The notes under the pieces were generated by a model. The model worked only from the letters and a program-made list of their open reading frames with translations, made no database searches and was not told the DNA's origin. A stretch of 50,000 bases of DNA from Gallionella sp. (lineage in GTDB: Bacteria; Pseudomonadota; Gammaproteobacteria; Burkholderiales; Gallionellaceae). Shown here one piece after another: positions 19,103 through 27,839 of the stretch. A program made the translations under genes and the position numbers. Location: positions 1-50,000 of the forward strand of contig JAUSMR010000215.1 of assembly GCA_030645955.1 (NCBI GenBank). Direction: 5' to 3'. Every line of letters starts with the position of its first letter. The first letter of the stretch is position 1.

Positions 19103-20022
19103 TGAAAATCTCATTTGTTGTTGCCGTTTACCACAACGAGGGCGCAATTTCAAAAACACATGAAAAGATCCGGTCAGTTTTTTCAAATGACCTCGCGCAG
19201 CACGAATATGAAATCGTTTTTGTGGATGATGGGTCGAAGGACGGATCTTTGCCGGAGATATTGAGCCTTAGGGAGCAGGACCCCAAGGTAAAGGTGATCA
19301 CCTTTACCCGGAACTTTGGCCAGATGGCTGCCATGTTGGCTGGGTTTAGGGAGGCCACTGGTGACGCCGTCATCAACATCTCCGCTGATCTGCAAGATCC
19401 CGTGGAATTGATTCCACAGATGGTAGAAAAATGGCAGGGGGGTTCCGAGATCGTCATCTGCCACCGTACGGATCGTTCAGACACGTTGTTCTCGAAACTA
19501 TTTTCGCGCTTGGCCTATGCGGTATTGCGCATGTCATTGCCGCAAATACCACCCGGCGGTTTCGATTTTGTGCTGATGGATAGGAAGGTTATGGATGCAT
19601 TTAATGCGGTTGACGTTAGGCACAGATTTTTTCAAGGGGATCTGCTATGGACAGGCTACCGTACCAGCCTTATTCCATATGTCCGTTTAAAAAGAACAAT
19701 AGGAAAGTCTCAGTACAACTTCGGGAAAAAGTTAAAAAATTTTCTGGATGCCGTATTGGATGCCTCCTATTTGCCGATTAGGTTCATCTCCTTGGTCGGA
19801 CTGATAACCTCTGCACTTGGGGTGCTATATAGCATAAGCATTGTTATTAGCTGGCTTCAAGGTGAAACCCCATTTGCGGGTTGGGCTCCAATTATGATCG
19901 TAGTCCTATTGGTGGGGGGATTGATTATGGTTATGTTGGGAGTGATCGGGGAATATGTTTGGCGCATCAATGAGGAAGTTCGTAAGAGACCGAACTATGT
20001 CATCCGGGATAAGTTCATGTGA
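19102..20022 (+). CDS. GtrB/DPM1-like polyprenyl-phosphate glycosyltransferase, module 1
   Basis: 306-residue GT2 enzyme. FVVAVYHNEGAI and YEIVFVDDGSKDGS begin the GT-A fold; FTRNFGQMAAMLAGF, ISADLQDPVELI (DxD-like) and the acceptor-site region with QIPPGGFDFVLMDRKV follow. Two C-terminal membrane helices (about 235-290) are typical of GtrB, which moves a sugar from a nucleotide to undecaprenyl phosphate on the cytoplasmic side. A GtrA gene follows 26 bp downstream. The DNA is visibly more AT-rich from about 19.1 kb on. Confidence 0.92.
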   Translation: MKISFVVAVYHNEGAISKTHEKIRSVFSNDLAQHEYEIVFVDDGSKDGSLPEILSLREQDPKVKVITFTRNFGQMAAMLAGFREATGDAVINISADLQDPVELIPQMVEKWQGGSEIVICHRTDRSDTLFSKLFSRLAYAVLRMSLPQIPPGGFDFVLMDRKVMDAFNAVDVRHRFFQGDLLWTGYRTSLIPYVRLKRTIGKSQYNFGKKLKNFLDAVLDASYLPIRFISLVGLITSALGVLYSISIVISWLQGETPFAGWAPIMIVVLLVGGLIMVMLGVIGEYVWRINEEVRKRPNYVIRDKFM

Positions 20023-20048
20023 GACTGCAATGACACGCAGGATTTAAA

Positions 20049-20465
20049 ATGCATAAGTTAAAAATTGAATTTTCAAAATTTGCCATTGTGGGTGCATTGA
20101 ATTTTATTTTCACCTTCATTTTGTTTTATATTTTTGTTAAAGTAATTAATTTTCATTATTTGATTGCACTCATGGCGGTATCACTTTTAGGCATGATTCT
20201 TACTTATTCATTAAATCATGTCTGGGTGTTTAAGCCGGAGCAAAAACTGGCATTTAGAGGACGCCTTGTAAAATATGTTCTTTCCGGTTTTTTGTCAATC
20301 TCATTGAATCTAGTTGCATTGGAGTACATCGTTGAACACAGCGATTTTGATCCCTTCTATGTGCAAACAGCACTGATCCCTTTCATCGTTATTTTCAATT
20401 TTTCCACAGCAAGGTTTTGGTCTTTGAAACCGACTACTTTACTTAAGAATACTCATTCAAAATGA
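20049..20465 (+). CDS. GtrA family membrane protein, module 1
   Basis: 138-residue protein with four hydrophobic helices. FSKFAIVGALNFIFTFILFY (9-28), the central LTYSLNHVWVFKP (about 58-70) and the C-terminal FNFSTARFWSLK are GtrA signatures. GtrA proteins are proposed flippases for undecaprenyl-phosphate-linked single sugars made by GtrB. It is AT-rich like its neighbour GtrB, so the pair may have been acquired together. Confidence 0.92.
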   Translation: MHKLKIEFSKFAIVGALNFIFTFILFYIFVKVINFHYLIALMAVSLLGMILTYSLNHVWVFKPEQKLAFRGRLVKYVLSGFLSISLNLVALEYIVEHSDFDPFYVQTALIPFIVIFNFSTARFWSLKPTTLLKNTHSK

Positions 20466-20474
20466 AAGCCACGG

Positions 20475-21227
20475 ATGAATAAAAAGAGTCCGCTTGTCGT
20501 ATCTGTTGTGTTACCGCAATTTCACCCAATACCGGAGAATGACAAATGGTGGGGTAAAGGCTTCACTGAGTGGACGAATGTCGCCAAGGCGCGGCCACTT
20601 TTTGACGGCCACCATCAGCCTCACTTACCAGGTGAGCTCGGGTTCTATGACCTCCGACTTCCTGAAGTCCGACAGCAACAAGCCGATCTAGCGCGTGAGT
20701 TCGGTATCGATGGATTCTGTTACTACCACTACTGGTTCAACGGCCACCGCCTTCTCAATCGACCTCTTGACGAGATCCTGAAGAGCGGTCGACCGGATTT
20801 TCCATTCTGTATGTGTTGGGCAAACGAGAACTGGACGCGCGCTTGGGACGGCCGGGATAGGGAAGTACTAATTGAGCAGAAATATGGTCCTGAAGATGAC
20901 GAGGCGCACATCAACGCCCTGTTGCCATACTTCAGTGATTCAAGGTATATCCGGGTCGGCGGCAAACCATTGTTCATTGTGTACAAGGCCAGCACGCTTC
21001 CAGACCCGAACCGAACCTTCGCTATGTGGCGGCGGATTGCGGCGGAAAGCGGGATAGGTGAACTCTGCCTAGCGCAATTTGAGGCTGGTGGTTCCGGCAC
21101 CGCTCAGGATCCAAGGTCGCTCGGTTTGGATCTTTCCATCGAGTTCACGCCAGATTGGCGAAATCTCGGTGGAACTCTCTATTCAACGCCAAAAGCTCGG
21201 GTTGCGATGGCTCTTGGCTTGATATAA
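20475..21227 (+). pseudogene. WbsX-like glycosyltransferase, 3'-truncated
   Basis: 250 codons with the N-terminal two thirds of a WbsX-type (GT99-like) glycosyltransferase: LPQFHPIPENDKWWGKGFTE, FGIDGFCYYHYWFNG, CMCWANENWTRAWDG and FIVYKASTLPDPN are all well preserved. WbsX proteins are usually around 350 residues or more; here the frame stops soon after LDLSIEFTPDWRN, and the last 25 codons do not look like the family. The gene ends at the seam with the convergent module 2, so truncation by recombination is likely. Residual activity is doubtful. Confidence 0.72.
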
Positions 21228-21301
21228 ACCCGAAACCACGGCCTCGCCTTCTCTACGCGGTCACGTATTCACGTTTAAACATCCTTTTCTGTCTCTCGAA
21301 T

Positions 21302-22891
21302 TCACCTGCGCAAACTTAATGCCGGGTGGGCGACGTGTACCTTGGCGGAAAACTGGCGGTAGGGCGATAGGCCGGGGCCGACGTCGATCGACAATCCGTA
21401 GAGATCGGCAACCTGGTTGCCGATTACATCTATTCTCTTGCGTGGCGGCAGTAACACCGCCTGCTCCTCGACAAATACAGCCGGCTGCCGTTCACGAATC
21501 AAGCCGGCTATCTCTTCATTTACTTTGATGCCGTTCGCCATGAGTCGATAGACTGACAGGGATGCACTCCTCCTACTGAGAGGAATTCTTCCTGTGAGCG
21601 GGAACACGTTGTAGGAAGTGCTCAAAATGGCGTCGCCGGGCCTTGAGTACTGGCGAACGATGGACGCAATCTGTAAATAGTAAGAATCCTTGACAGCGGA
21701 AGATGACCAATCGCCGAGCACCATGACAGGCGCGAAATGCAGTGACCATCCTGCTGCATAGCGCATAGTCCGCGCGTAATCTTGAATCAGAAAAACATGA
21801 CCTAGCGCGACAAAGCCAGCCAGAAGCCAGCTGTTGATAGGCCGAGAGTGACGAATTTTTCGGACAACCAGAAAGAATGCGTAGAAACCATAGCTAGCGA
21901 AAATGCCAGTTCCGATAAACATCTGGGCGAGATGGTACGAATAAGGCTTCTTGATGAGTACCTCAGTAAGCGGCGCGAGCGTCAGGCCGATGCCGAAAAT
22001 ATACAAGGAGAGCGCCTTCTTGGTTCGCAGCGTTGGCTCAAACAAAGGTGCGCATAGCCCCAACAGCAGCACCGGCATGCAGAATGAGAGCAACAGAAGA
22101 ATTCGCTTCCCCTGGCCCATGCCACGTTCGATTCGTTCGAGCAGCGTGAGGTTGAAATCGGAATTCGTGGCCGGCGTATGCGCGTAGGCATCGTACATGG
22201 CAACGGCGCCGCTGACGCCGCCTCTGAGTGCCGCGACAAGCAGAATTACCAACGTGCCAAAAACGGCTGCCAAGCAACAGAATCTGGCTGCGGTTCGAAA
22301 GCCACGCTGTTGCCAGACAAACAGGACGACCACACCAGCAAACATCAGGAAGGGTTCCCTGACCAGAACCGATGCGGCTAGGCAGCACGCTGGAAGGAGC
22401 AATTTCGCCCCGCTGTCTCGCTCAAGCAGGTATATCGCGCAAAACAGCAATAGCGTGGCGATGGGAATAGGGTTTCTTGCCCCAGCCTCGATAAAATCAG
22501 GGTGATTTATCGCGACAATGAGCAGGATTGAGGCAAGGTAAGCTGGTAGCCGTCGATTTGTCACCAGGTACAGGTACTTGTAGATCATGACGCCAGAGAA
22601 TGCGGCAATCAAAGCATCCGCAAGCCTCAACAGGAAGTACGGTTCTGCAGGAATGAAATAAATCCAACTCACCAATAGCGAGTACAACTCGATAATCCCG
22701 AAAGCCGGGATGACAGAGTCGGCAGTGAACAGACCCTTGGTGTAGCCGAGATACTGAAAATATGATGCTGCAGCGTAGTGCCCTTCGTCGGCATGAGGGG
22801 CCAACCCGATCAAAGTTACTCTGATGGCAAGGGCCAGTGCGAAGAGGCTGGCGCTGCCAAAGGTGCGCCTGTAAAGTGTTTCAGCGATCAT
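21302..22891 (-). CDS. GT-C-type polytopic membrane glycosyltransferase (GT39/ArnT-like), module 2
   Basis: 529-residue membrane protein, homologous to the GT-C protein at 12377-13912 from end to end. The first loop has LAPHADEGHYAAASYF with the acidic pair of GT-C enzymes. Further matches are NHPDFIEAGARNP against NHPVFINAGYKNS, KKPYSYHLAQM against KSPFPYHFSQS, and FAPVMVLGDWSSSA against FIPVMIGRDWTSDA. It is the last gene of the leftward operon 27192-21302, 77 bp after the WecE-like gene. It probably transfers the flipped sugar of module 2 to a polymer in the periplasm. Confidence 0.8.
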   Translation of the reverse strand: MIAETLYRRTFGSASLFALALAIRVTLIGLAPHADEGHYAAASYFQYLGYTKGLFTADSVIPAFGIIELYSLLVSWIYFIPAEPYFLLRLADALIAAFSGVMIYKYLYLVTNRRLPAYLASILLIVAINHPDFIEAGARNPIPIATLLLFCAIYLLERDSGAKLLLPACCLAASVLVREPFLMFAGVVVLFVWQQRGFRTAARFCCLAAVFGTLVILLVAALRGGVSGAVAMYDAYAHTPATNSDFNLTLLERIERGMGQGKRILLLLSFCMPVLLLGLCAPLFEPTLRTKKALSLYIFGIGLTLAPLTEVLIKKPYSYHLAQMFIGTGIFASYGFYAFFLVVRKIRHSRPINSWLLAGFVALGHVFLIQDYARTMRYAAGWSLHFAPVMVLGDWSSSAVKDSYYLQIASIVRQYSRPGDAILSTSYNVFPLTGRIPLSRRSASLSVYRLMANGIKVNEEIAGLIRERQPAVFVEEQAVLLPPRKRIDVIGNQVADLYGLSIDVGPGLSPYRQFSAKVHVAHPALSLRR

Positions 22892-22968
22892 AAATTGTGC
22901 TTTCCATTTTGCGAGCCGTGTGGAACCGCACTCGGAGTGGGAAGAACAGCGCGAATTGCATTCGCACT

Positions 22969-24096
22969 CTACGGGGCTGACTCAATCACTTCGGTGATGA
23001 CCGCCGCGAGATGTTCTTCCAAACCCAGCCAAAGGGGCAAACGAACCAGCCGCTCACCCGCATTATTGGTGTTCGCCATATCCCCAACAGCGCGCCCTAT
23101 CGTTTGACCATGTGGCGACGAGTGCAAGGGAATGTAATGAAACACTGTATTGATGCCCTTGGTCTTGAGCCGCTCGATAAAAGCTGTGCGAACGGTCAAC
23201 GTGGGCAATAGCAGGTAATACATGTGCGCATTGTGTACGCACTCGCGGGGTACCGTTGGCCGTTGCACTTTTTCGGCCTGTTCCAGACTGCCGAACCACT
23301 GGTGGTAGTTGGCCCAGATGTCCAGGCGCCGCTTGTTGATGGCATCCGCTTCCTCCATCTGTGCCCACAAAAATGCGGCCACGATTTCGCCGGGCAAGTA
23401 GGACGAGCCAATATCGACCCAAGTGTATTTGTCCACCTGCCCCCGGAAGAACTGGCTGCGGTTGGTGCCTTTTTCACGGATCATTTCTGCGCGTTCAACA
23501 AGGCGTGGGTCATTGATCAACAATGCGCCACCTTCGCCAGAGATGATGTTTTTGGTCTCATGAAACGACAACGCCGCCATATGGCCGATGCTGCCAAGAG
23601 GGCGCCCCTTGTAAGTGGACATAATGCCCTGGGCTGCGTCTTCAATTACCAGCAAGTTGTGGCGCCGTGCGATGTCCATGATGGTGTCCATCTCGCAACT
23701 AACACCCGCGTAATGCACCGGCACGATCACCTTGGTGCGCGGCGTGATGGCATCTTCGATCTTGGTCTCGTCAATATTGAGCGTGTCGGGCCGGATATCC
23801 ACAAACACGGGTGTGGCACCACGCAACACGAACGCATTGGCGGTGGACACAAACGTGTAAGACGGCATGATGACTTCATCGCCGGGCTGTACGTCAGCCA
23901 AAATAGCCGCAATCTCCAGTGCAGCGGTACAAGAGTGCGTGAGAAGCGCCTTTTGGCAGCCTATGCGCTGCTCCAGCCAGGCACTGCATTTCTTGGTGAA
24001 CTGGCCATCCCCCGCCAAGTGACCGCTTGCATGGGCTTGCGAGATGTACCAGAGTTCTTTGCCGGTCATGTAGGGCTTGTTGAAGGGGATATTCAT
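22969..24096 (-). CDS. wecE: dTDP-4-amino-4,6-dideoxygalactose transaminase (WecE/RffA-like)
   Basis: 375-residue DegT aminotransferase. The start MNIPFNKPYMTGKELWYI, then GDGQFTKKCSAWLEQ, MPSYTFVSTANAF, VIEDAAQGIMSTYKGRPLGS and LSFHETKNIISGEGG (PLP lysine K182) match WecE, which converts dTDP-4-keto-6-deoxyglucose to dTDP-4-amino-4,6-dideoxy-D-galactose (Fuc4N). A WecD-like acetyltransferase is encoded in the same operon, giving Fuc4NAc or another N-acyl product. It lies 4 bp after the methyltransferase gene. Confidence 0.92.
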   Translation of the reverse strand: MNIPFNKPYMTGKELWYISQAHASGHLAGDGQFTKKCSAWLEQRIGCQKALLTHSCTAALEIAAILADVQPGDEVIMPSYTFVSTANAFVLRGATPVFVDIRPDTLNIDETKIEDAITPRTKVIVPVHYAGVSCEMDTIMDIARRHNLLVIEDAAQGIMSTYKGRPLGSIGHMAALSFHETKNIISGEGGALLINDPRLVERAEMIREKGTNRSQFFRGQVDKYTWVDIGSSYLPGEIVAAFLWAQMEEADAINKRRLDIWANYHQWFGSLEQAEKVQRPTVPRECVHNAHMYYLLLPTLTVRTAFIERLKTKGINTVFHYIPLHSSPHGQTIGRAVGDMANTNNAGERLVRLPLWLGLEEHLAAVITEVIESAP

Positions 24097-24100
24097 GCGG

Positions 24101-24973
24101 TTACCTTTCTTTTGTTGCGATCAAGAATCGCGATCCACCCAATTTCAATCGCAACCCACTTCGTATCAGATAACTCTCCAAGCTCATGACGATTTCGAAC
24201 ACGCGGTTCAGCCAAGACGGAAGGCGCAATTCCGGCAAGGAGTTATCCCGAAAATTCCCCCGTTGCTTGGTGAGCCGTGAAGCCAGCATGGCTGGTAGCA
24301 GCAGGCTGACGAAGGATGTTTCGAACTCAAGTTTGAACCCCGCACGAAGCACTTTCTCGCGCAACTCACCGACTTTGTAGCGCCGCACATGCCTGGCACT
24401 CGCGTCTGCCATGCTCCATAACCAAGGGTGCTGGGGCACTGAGATGGCCACGCCGCCACCGGGCCGCAGGGCGCGCAACATGGCTGCAAGTACTACCTCG
24501 TCCTCCTCAATATGCTCCAGCACATCGAAGGCACCGATGACGTCGAACTCTTCAACGTACGGGATCTGTCGCGCATCCATCTGAAGGAGCTCTGCAGTTT
24601 TCACGCGTGATGCGGCATAAGGCAAACCAACGCTGAAAACTTCGCTTCCAACCAGCGTTGCCAAGGGGTAGGCCTGCGCCACACCTGCAAGAACATAACC
24701 AGTGCCGCAACCGATTTCCAAGTAGTGCTGCATGTTTGGGAAGTGCCTTTTCAGCGCCCACACAATCAAACGGTTGCGCGCACGAAACCAGAAGTTCTGC
24801 GCTTCAAGTGCAGCAAGCTGTTCAAACGCCTCTGGACGAAAGCCCGCACCTCCTTCCGCAAGGGCAGGGGCTAGCAAAGCGAAACCGTCAACGCTGGACG
24901 GAAGATAGGCGCAGGCTGGACACTTCCAATCTGTAGCTACAAAGTCTGTCTGGCAACCGGGACAATGCTTCAT
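24101..24973 (-). CDS. Class I SAM-dependent methyltransferase with N-terminal zinc ribbon
   Basis: 290 residues. The N-terminus has two CxxC pairs (KHCPGCQTDF and WKCPACAYLP), a zinc-ribbon-like knuckle. The Rossmann core begins with YLEIGCGTGYVLAGVAQ (motif I, about 93-108), with FDVIGAFDVLEHIEEDEVVL and LRPGGGVAISVPQHPWLW following. The last 60 residues carry a basic/hydrophobic tail that may touch the membrane. The start overlaps the GtrA stop by 4 bp. It could methylate the module 2 sugar; the true acceptor is unknown. Confidence 0.85.
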   Translation of the reverse strand: MKHCPGCQTDFVATDWKCPACAYLPSSVDGFALLAPALAEGGAGFRPEAFEQLAALEAQNFWFRARNRLIVWALKRHFPNMQHYLEIGCGTGYVLAGVAQAYPLATLVGSEVFSVGLPYAASRVKTAELLQMDARQIPYVEEFDVIGAFDVLEHIEEDEVVLAAMLRALRPGGGVAISVPQHPWLWSMADASARHVRRYKVGELREKVLRAGFKLEFETSFVSLLLPAMLASRLTKQRGNFRDNSLPELRLPSWLNRVFEIVMSLESYLIRSGLRLKLGGSRFLIATKER

Positions 24974-25365
24974 GCCATATCACTCCTTGACGCTTGAGGG
25001 AACACCCAATACCTCTGCGCCATAAAAAGCATGACGGCAACAACCAGGATCATCGCTCCCTGTACCAGTTGATGCCGCAGCCCGGCCTGATCGACGAGCA
25101 GCATGAGTGCCAGCAAGTTAATGACATAACCCAGCGCGTAGGCTGAGACATAGCGAACAAGAGCCGGCGTCCCTGCGCCGCCGAAACGGAATGACCATCT
25201 TTTGTTGAAAAAAAATGTTTGCAATACGCCCAACATGTAGAGCCACGTCATTGCCGTCTTCGGGCCGACGCCGAGCCAAGTAGTCAGAAGATAAAGGAGA
25301 TAGCTGATCACGTTGGAGGCAAGTCCAACCAATGCATAACGAATGAACTGTTTGTGAACTTCCAT
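24970..25365 (-). CDS. GtrA family membrane protein, module 2
   Basis: 131-residue four-helix protein with the GtrA pattern: FIRYALVGLASNVISYLLYL at the start, LQTFFFNKRWSFRFGG in the middle and MLFMAQRYWVFPQ at the end. Start taken at ATG 25365. A GTG at 25377, overlapping the GNAT stop as GTGA and preceded by AAGG, is an alternative that adds four residues. It lies between the WecD-like and methyltransferase genes and is the presumed flippase partner of the GtrB at 26140. Confidence 0.9.
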   Translation of the reverse strand: MEVHKQFIRYALVGLASNVISYLLYLLTTWLGVGPKTAMTWLYMLGVLQTFFFNKRWSFRFGGAGTPALVRYVSAYALGYVINLLALMLLVDQAGLRHQLVQGAMILVVAVMLFMAQRYWVFPQASRSDMA

Positions 25366-25373
25366 GGTCTCAA

Positions 25374-26147
25374 TCACGGTGACCTTGATCTGACCCAATG
25401 GAAAGTCATTGAAGGAGGTGGAAAGGAGAAACCCAAGCGGGCATAAAGATTGAGCACCCTGTGGTTCCGCGCGACGATGCTGGAGCGCACCCGTCGGGCG
25501 CCACCTCTTGCCGCCTGATTCAACATGCCCAACCAAACGCGCCGCCCATAACCCTGCCCTTGCGCATCGGGCGCGACTGCGTTGAGGTGCCAGTAGCACG
25601 TACCGTCGTTCAGTAGTTCTGTGACGAAGAAGGCGATTCGCCTTTCGCCATCACAGATGACATACAGTTCCTGTGTGGGATGACGAAGACTGCTGGCAAC
25701 CCAGTTTTGATAGCGCTGGTCACTTACGTCCGGGTCCAGCCGGGGATCCATCTTGAACCGTTCGTTATGAAAGGAAGTGCGGGCGATTTCCAACAAGGTC
25801 GGAAAATCATCTTCGCTTGCGCGAGTAACCGCTAGCTGGGTAACGTTTTCATCAATTTTGAATGTCGACAAGTCGAGTTCAGGCGCGTACAGCATCTCAA
25901 TAAATCGGAAACCGTGATCTTCCAGCAGCATTGATTCCTTCATGCATTCATGCGGCAGCCTGCAGCTAACCAATCCAGCGCCCAGGCGATCACGCTCACG
26001 TTCGAATATCTTCATGTCGTTGCAAGCATTCGCCCCTTGGACTCCAAAGGCGGTTATCTGTAAGACTGGAAACCCGCATACGACCTGGTCCCACGGCGCT
26101 TCCGACCATGTCATCCACAGTGACGATGTTTTCAGTTGCTCAGACAT
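25374..26147 (-). CDS. WecD-like GNAT acetyltransferase (dTDP-4-amino sugar N-acyltransferase)
   Basis: 257 residues from ATG 26147, which overlaps the GtrB stop by 8 bp; a TTG at 26171 would add eight residues. The architecture resembles dTDP-fucosamine acetyltransferase WecD/RffC: an N-terminal domain with CRLPHECMKESMLLEDHGFR and a C-terminal GNAT fold with NAVAPDAQGQGYGRRVWLGM (acetyl-CoA site) and ARNHRVLNLYARLGFSF. Next to WecE it would N-acetylate Fuc4N. Identity beyond the GNAT fold is supported by context and general similarity, not by a search. Confidence 0.8.
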   Translation of the reverse strand: MSEQLKTSSLWMTWSEAPWDQVVCGFPVLQITAFGVQGANACNDMKIFERERDRLGAGLVSCRLPHECMKESMLLEDHGFRFIEMLYAPELDLSTFKIDENVTQLAVTRASEDDFPTLLEIARTSFHNERFKMDPRLDPDVSDQRYQNWVASSLRHPTQELYVICDGERRIAFFVTELLNDGTCYWHLNAVAPDAQGQGYGRRVWLGMLNQAARGGARRVRSSIVARNHRVLNLYARLGFSFPPPSMTFHWVRSRSP

Positions 26148-27192
26148 GGCCGGCGTTTTGTCGTTCGGCAATTTTGGTTTCCGGAACTGGGCGTACGTTC
26201 CGCCTATTCAAATGGCGAATTACATACTGCGGTTTGCGGTTGACGTTCAGGTGCAAGCGCCCCAAATACTCGCCAATGACACCCAGCGCCAGAAGTTGCG
26301 CTCCACCCAGAATCAGAATAGCGATGATGGTGGATGCAAAGCCGGGCACTGCAATGTTTGACGCAAAAAACTGAAACAAATAATAAACACCGACCAAAAA
26401 ACCGGTCGCAGCAGTAACAAACCCCAAGCCGCTGACTATTTGAAGGGGAATGAGCGAGAAATTGGTATAAAGGTTAAGCGCCAGCCCCAGTAGCTTAGCC
26501 AGGGAGTAACCCGAGCTGCCCTGCGCCCGCGCGTGGTGTTCCACCTCCACACCGGCGATGCGGCTGGTACACCATGCCAGCAGGCCGTCGAGATAGGTAA
26601 AGTTGAGGTCATAAAACATTACGCTGTGCGCCAACTGGTGCCGCATGATGCGAAATGGCGTGGGCGTAACTGGGTTGCGGAATACTGTGCGGTAAAAATG
26701 CCACACAATGGTTGAGCCCAGATTGCGCCAGGCGGCATGATTGCGAGCGCTCGGACAGCCGTACACCAGATCCAGACCATGCTGCTTGATGTGCGCCAGC
26801 AACTTCGGTATCTCTTCTGGAGGATTCTGCAGGTCGTCATCCATGGTGACCACATATTCCCCACGTGCCACGCCTAAACCGCACATCAAGGTGTTGTGCT
26901 GGCCGTAGTTGCGCATGAGTTGTACGGCGACCAGATGGTCACCGTAGGACACTCGCAGGGATTGAATCACCTTCCAGGAATCATCGCGACTGCCGTCGTC
27001 TACCAGAATGATTTCGTAGCTTTGAGTTAACGCCCCAATTGTTTGCGTAAGCCGTTCAAGCAGGCTACCAAGTGTTCCGGCTGAGTTATATACAGGCACG
27101 ACTATGGAAAGGTCTAACTCAGGAATCCTGTCGCTGACATTTGCCATCTGCAACTCACTGTCGCTGCGCGACGCTCTTCCCGACATTCGCAT
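26140..27192 (-). CDS. GtrB/ArnC-like polyprenyl-phosphate glycosyltransferase, module 2
   Basis: 350-residue GT2 enzyme: LSIVVPVYNSAGTL, YEIILVDDGSRDDSW, MRNYGQHNTLMCGLG and TMDDDLQNPPEEI are the catalytic signatures shared with ArnC and dolichol-phosphate-mannose synthases. Two membrane helices at about 240-320 end with LGVIGEYLGRLHLNVNRKPQ. The start at ATG 27192 is uncertain; an internal ATG at 27147 would remove 15 residues that look unconserved. It is the first intact gene of the leftward module 2 operon. It probably loads Fuc4NAc (or its derivative) on undecaprenyl phosphate. Confidence 0.9.
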   Translation of the reverse strand: MRMSGRASRSDSELQMANVSDRIPELDLSIVVPVYNSAGTLGSLLERLTQTIGALTQSYEIILVDDGSRDDSWKVIQSLRVSYGDHLVAVQLMRNYGQHNTLMCGLGVARGEYVVTMDDDLQNPPEEIPKLLAHIKQHGLDLVYGCPSARNHAAWRNLGSTIVWHFYRTVFRNPVTPTPFRIMRHQLAHSVMFYDLNFTYLDGLLAWCTSRIAGVEVEHHARAQGSSGYSLAKLLGLALNLYTNFSLIPLQIVSGLGFVTAATGFLVGVYYLFQFFASNIAVPGFASTIIAILILGGAQLLALGVIGEYLGRLHLNVNRKPQYVIRHLNRRNVRPVPETKIAERQNAGHV

Positions 27193-27280
27193 GATTAGTT
27201 GTTCTCAGGTTTTTTCCGTGTGTTTTAAGATACGTTCTAAGGGCCGTTACTACTTAACGCTCCTCTGTTCCAGGGGACTT

Positions 27281-27619
27281 TTACGCAATAGGCGAACACG
27301 CTTGCAGCGCGGCTGCGTGCATGTTCTCCCGGCTGAGTTTTTGTGCCAGGTCGGAGCCGTGAAATACGTTATCGCCAAGGATCAGTGCGCCGGGGCCGGT
27401 GTCAACAAAGTCTACACCGATCAGCATGGCTCGCGGCGTAGAAATCAGGAGGTTGTCGCGGATACCCGCCTGCAGGAATTTGCTCAGCGGGTAGTAAATC
27501 ATTGGCTTGTCATAGACCGCCAACATCTGTTTGGATATTGCGGCCGTGGCCGGGTGCAGACGCGTGCCCGCACCGCCTGCCAAGACGATTCCTTTGCGAT
27601 ACGTTTGCTTGTCCGCCAT
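27281..27619 (-). pseudogene. rmlA: Remnant of glucose-1-phosphate thymidylyltransferase (rmlA)
   Basis: From ATG 27619 the frame begins as a good RmlA: GIVLAGGAGTRLHPAT, SKQMLAVYDKPMIYYPLS and AGIRDNLLISTP. It then jumps to VDFVDTGPGALILGDNVFHG, which in RmlA lies about 40 residues further on, and stops some 15 residues later. So an internal in-frame deletion and loss of the C-terminal two thirds have destroyed the gene; intact RmlA is about 290 residues. It stood upstream of gtrB in module 2 and would have supplied dTDP-glucose for the WecE pathway; dTDP-sugar precursors must now come from genes elsewhere. Confidence 0.85.
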
Positions 27620-27679
27620 GCTTGCTCCCTGATCCCTAATCGGTTTCATTAAATTATTTTTTCGGCTCAGAAGTCCGGT

Positions 27680-27695
27680 CGTCAGCTGACTGACG
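27680..27695. promoter_or_regulatory. Hairpin-forming inverted repeat upstream of the rmlA remnant
   Basis: CGTCAG-ctga-CTGACG followed on the + strand by GTTTT. It could be a weak terminator for + strand transcription or an operator for the leftward operon. Six base pairs only. Confidence 0.35.
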
Positions 27696-27839
27696 GTTTT
27701 ATGAGGCCGCCCCTGTTTTTCGAACTCCAAAGCCTTCTATTTATGAAGCTTTTGAAAGTGGCGTTCGGATGGATCGATGCGTCGAAATTCATTCACGGTA
27801 AAGTTTATCGGAGCGACGACTATTCTGACGCGCAGGAAG

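Noticed and set aside
23224..24189. 321-codon open frame on the plus strand
   Set aside because: Antisense to the WecE-like gene, His/Arg-rich without domain signs; shadow.
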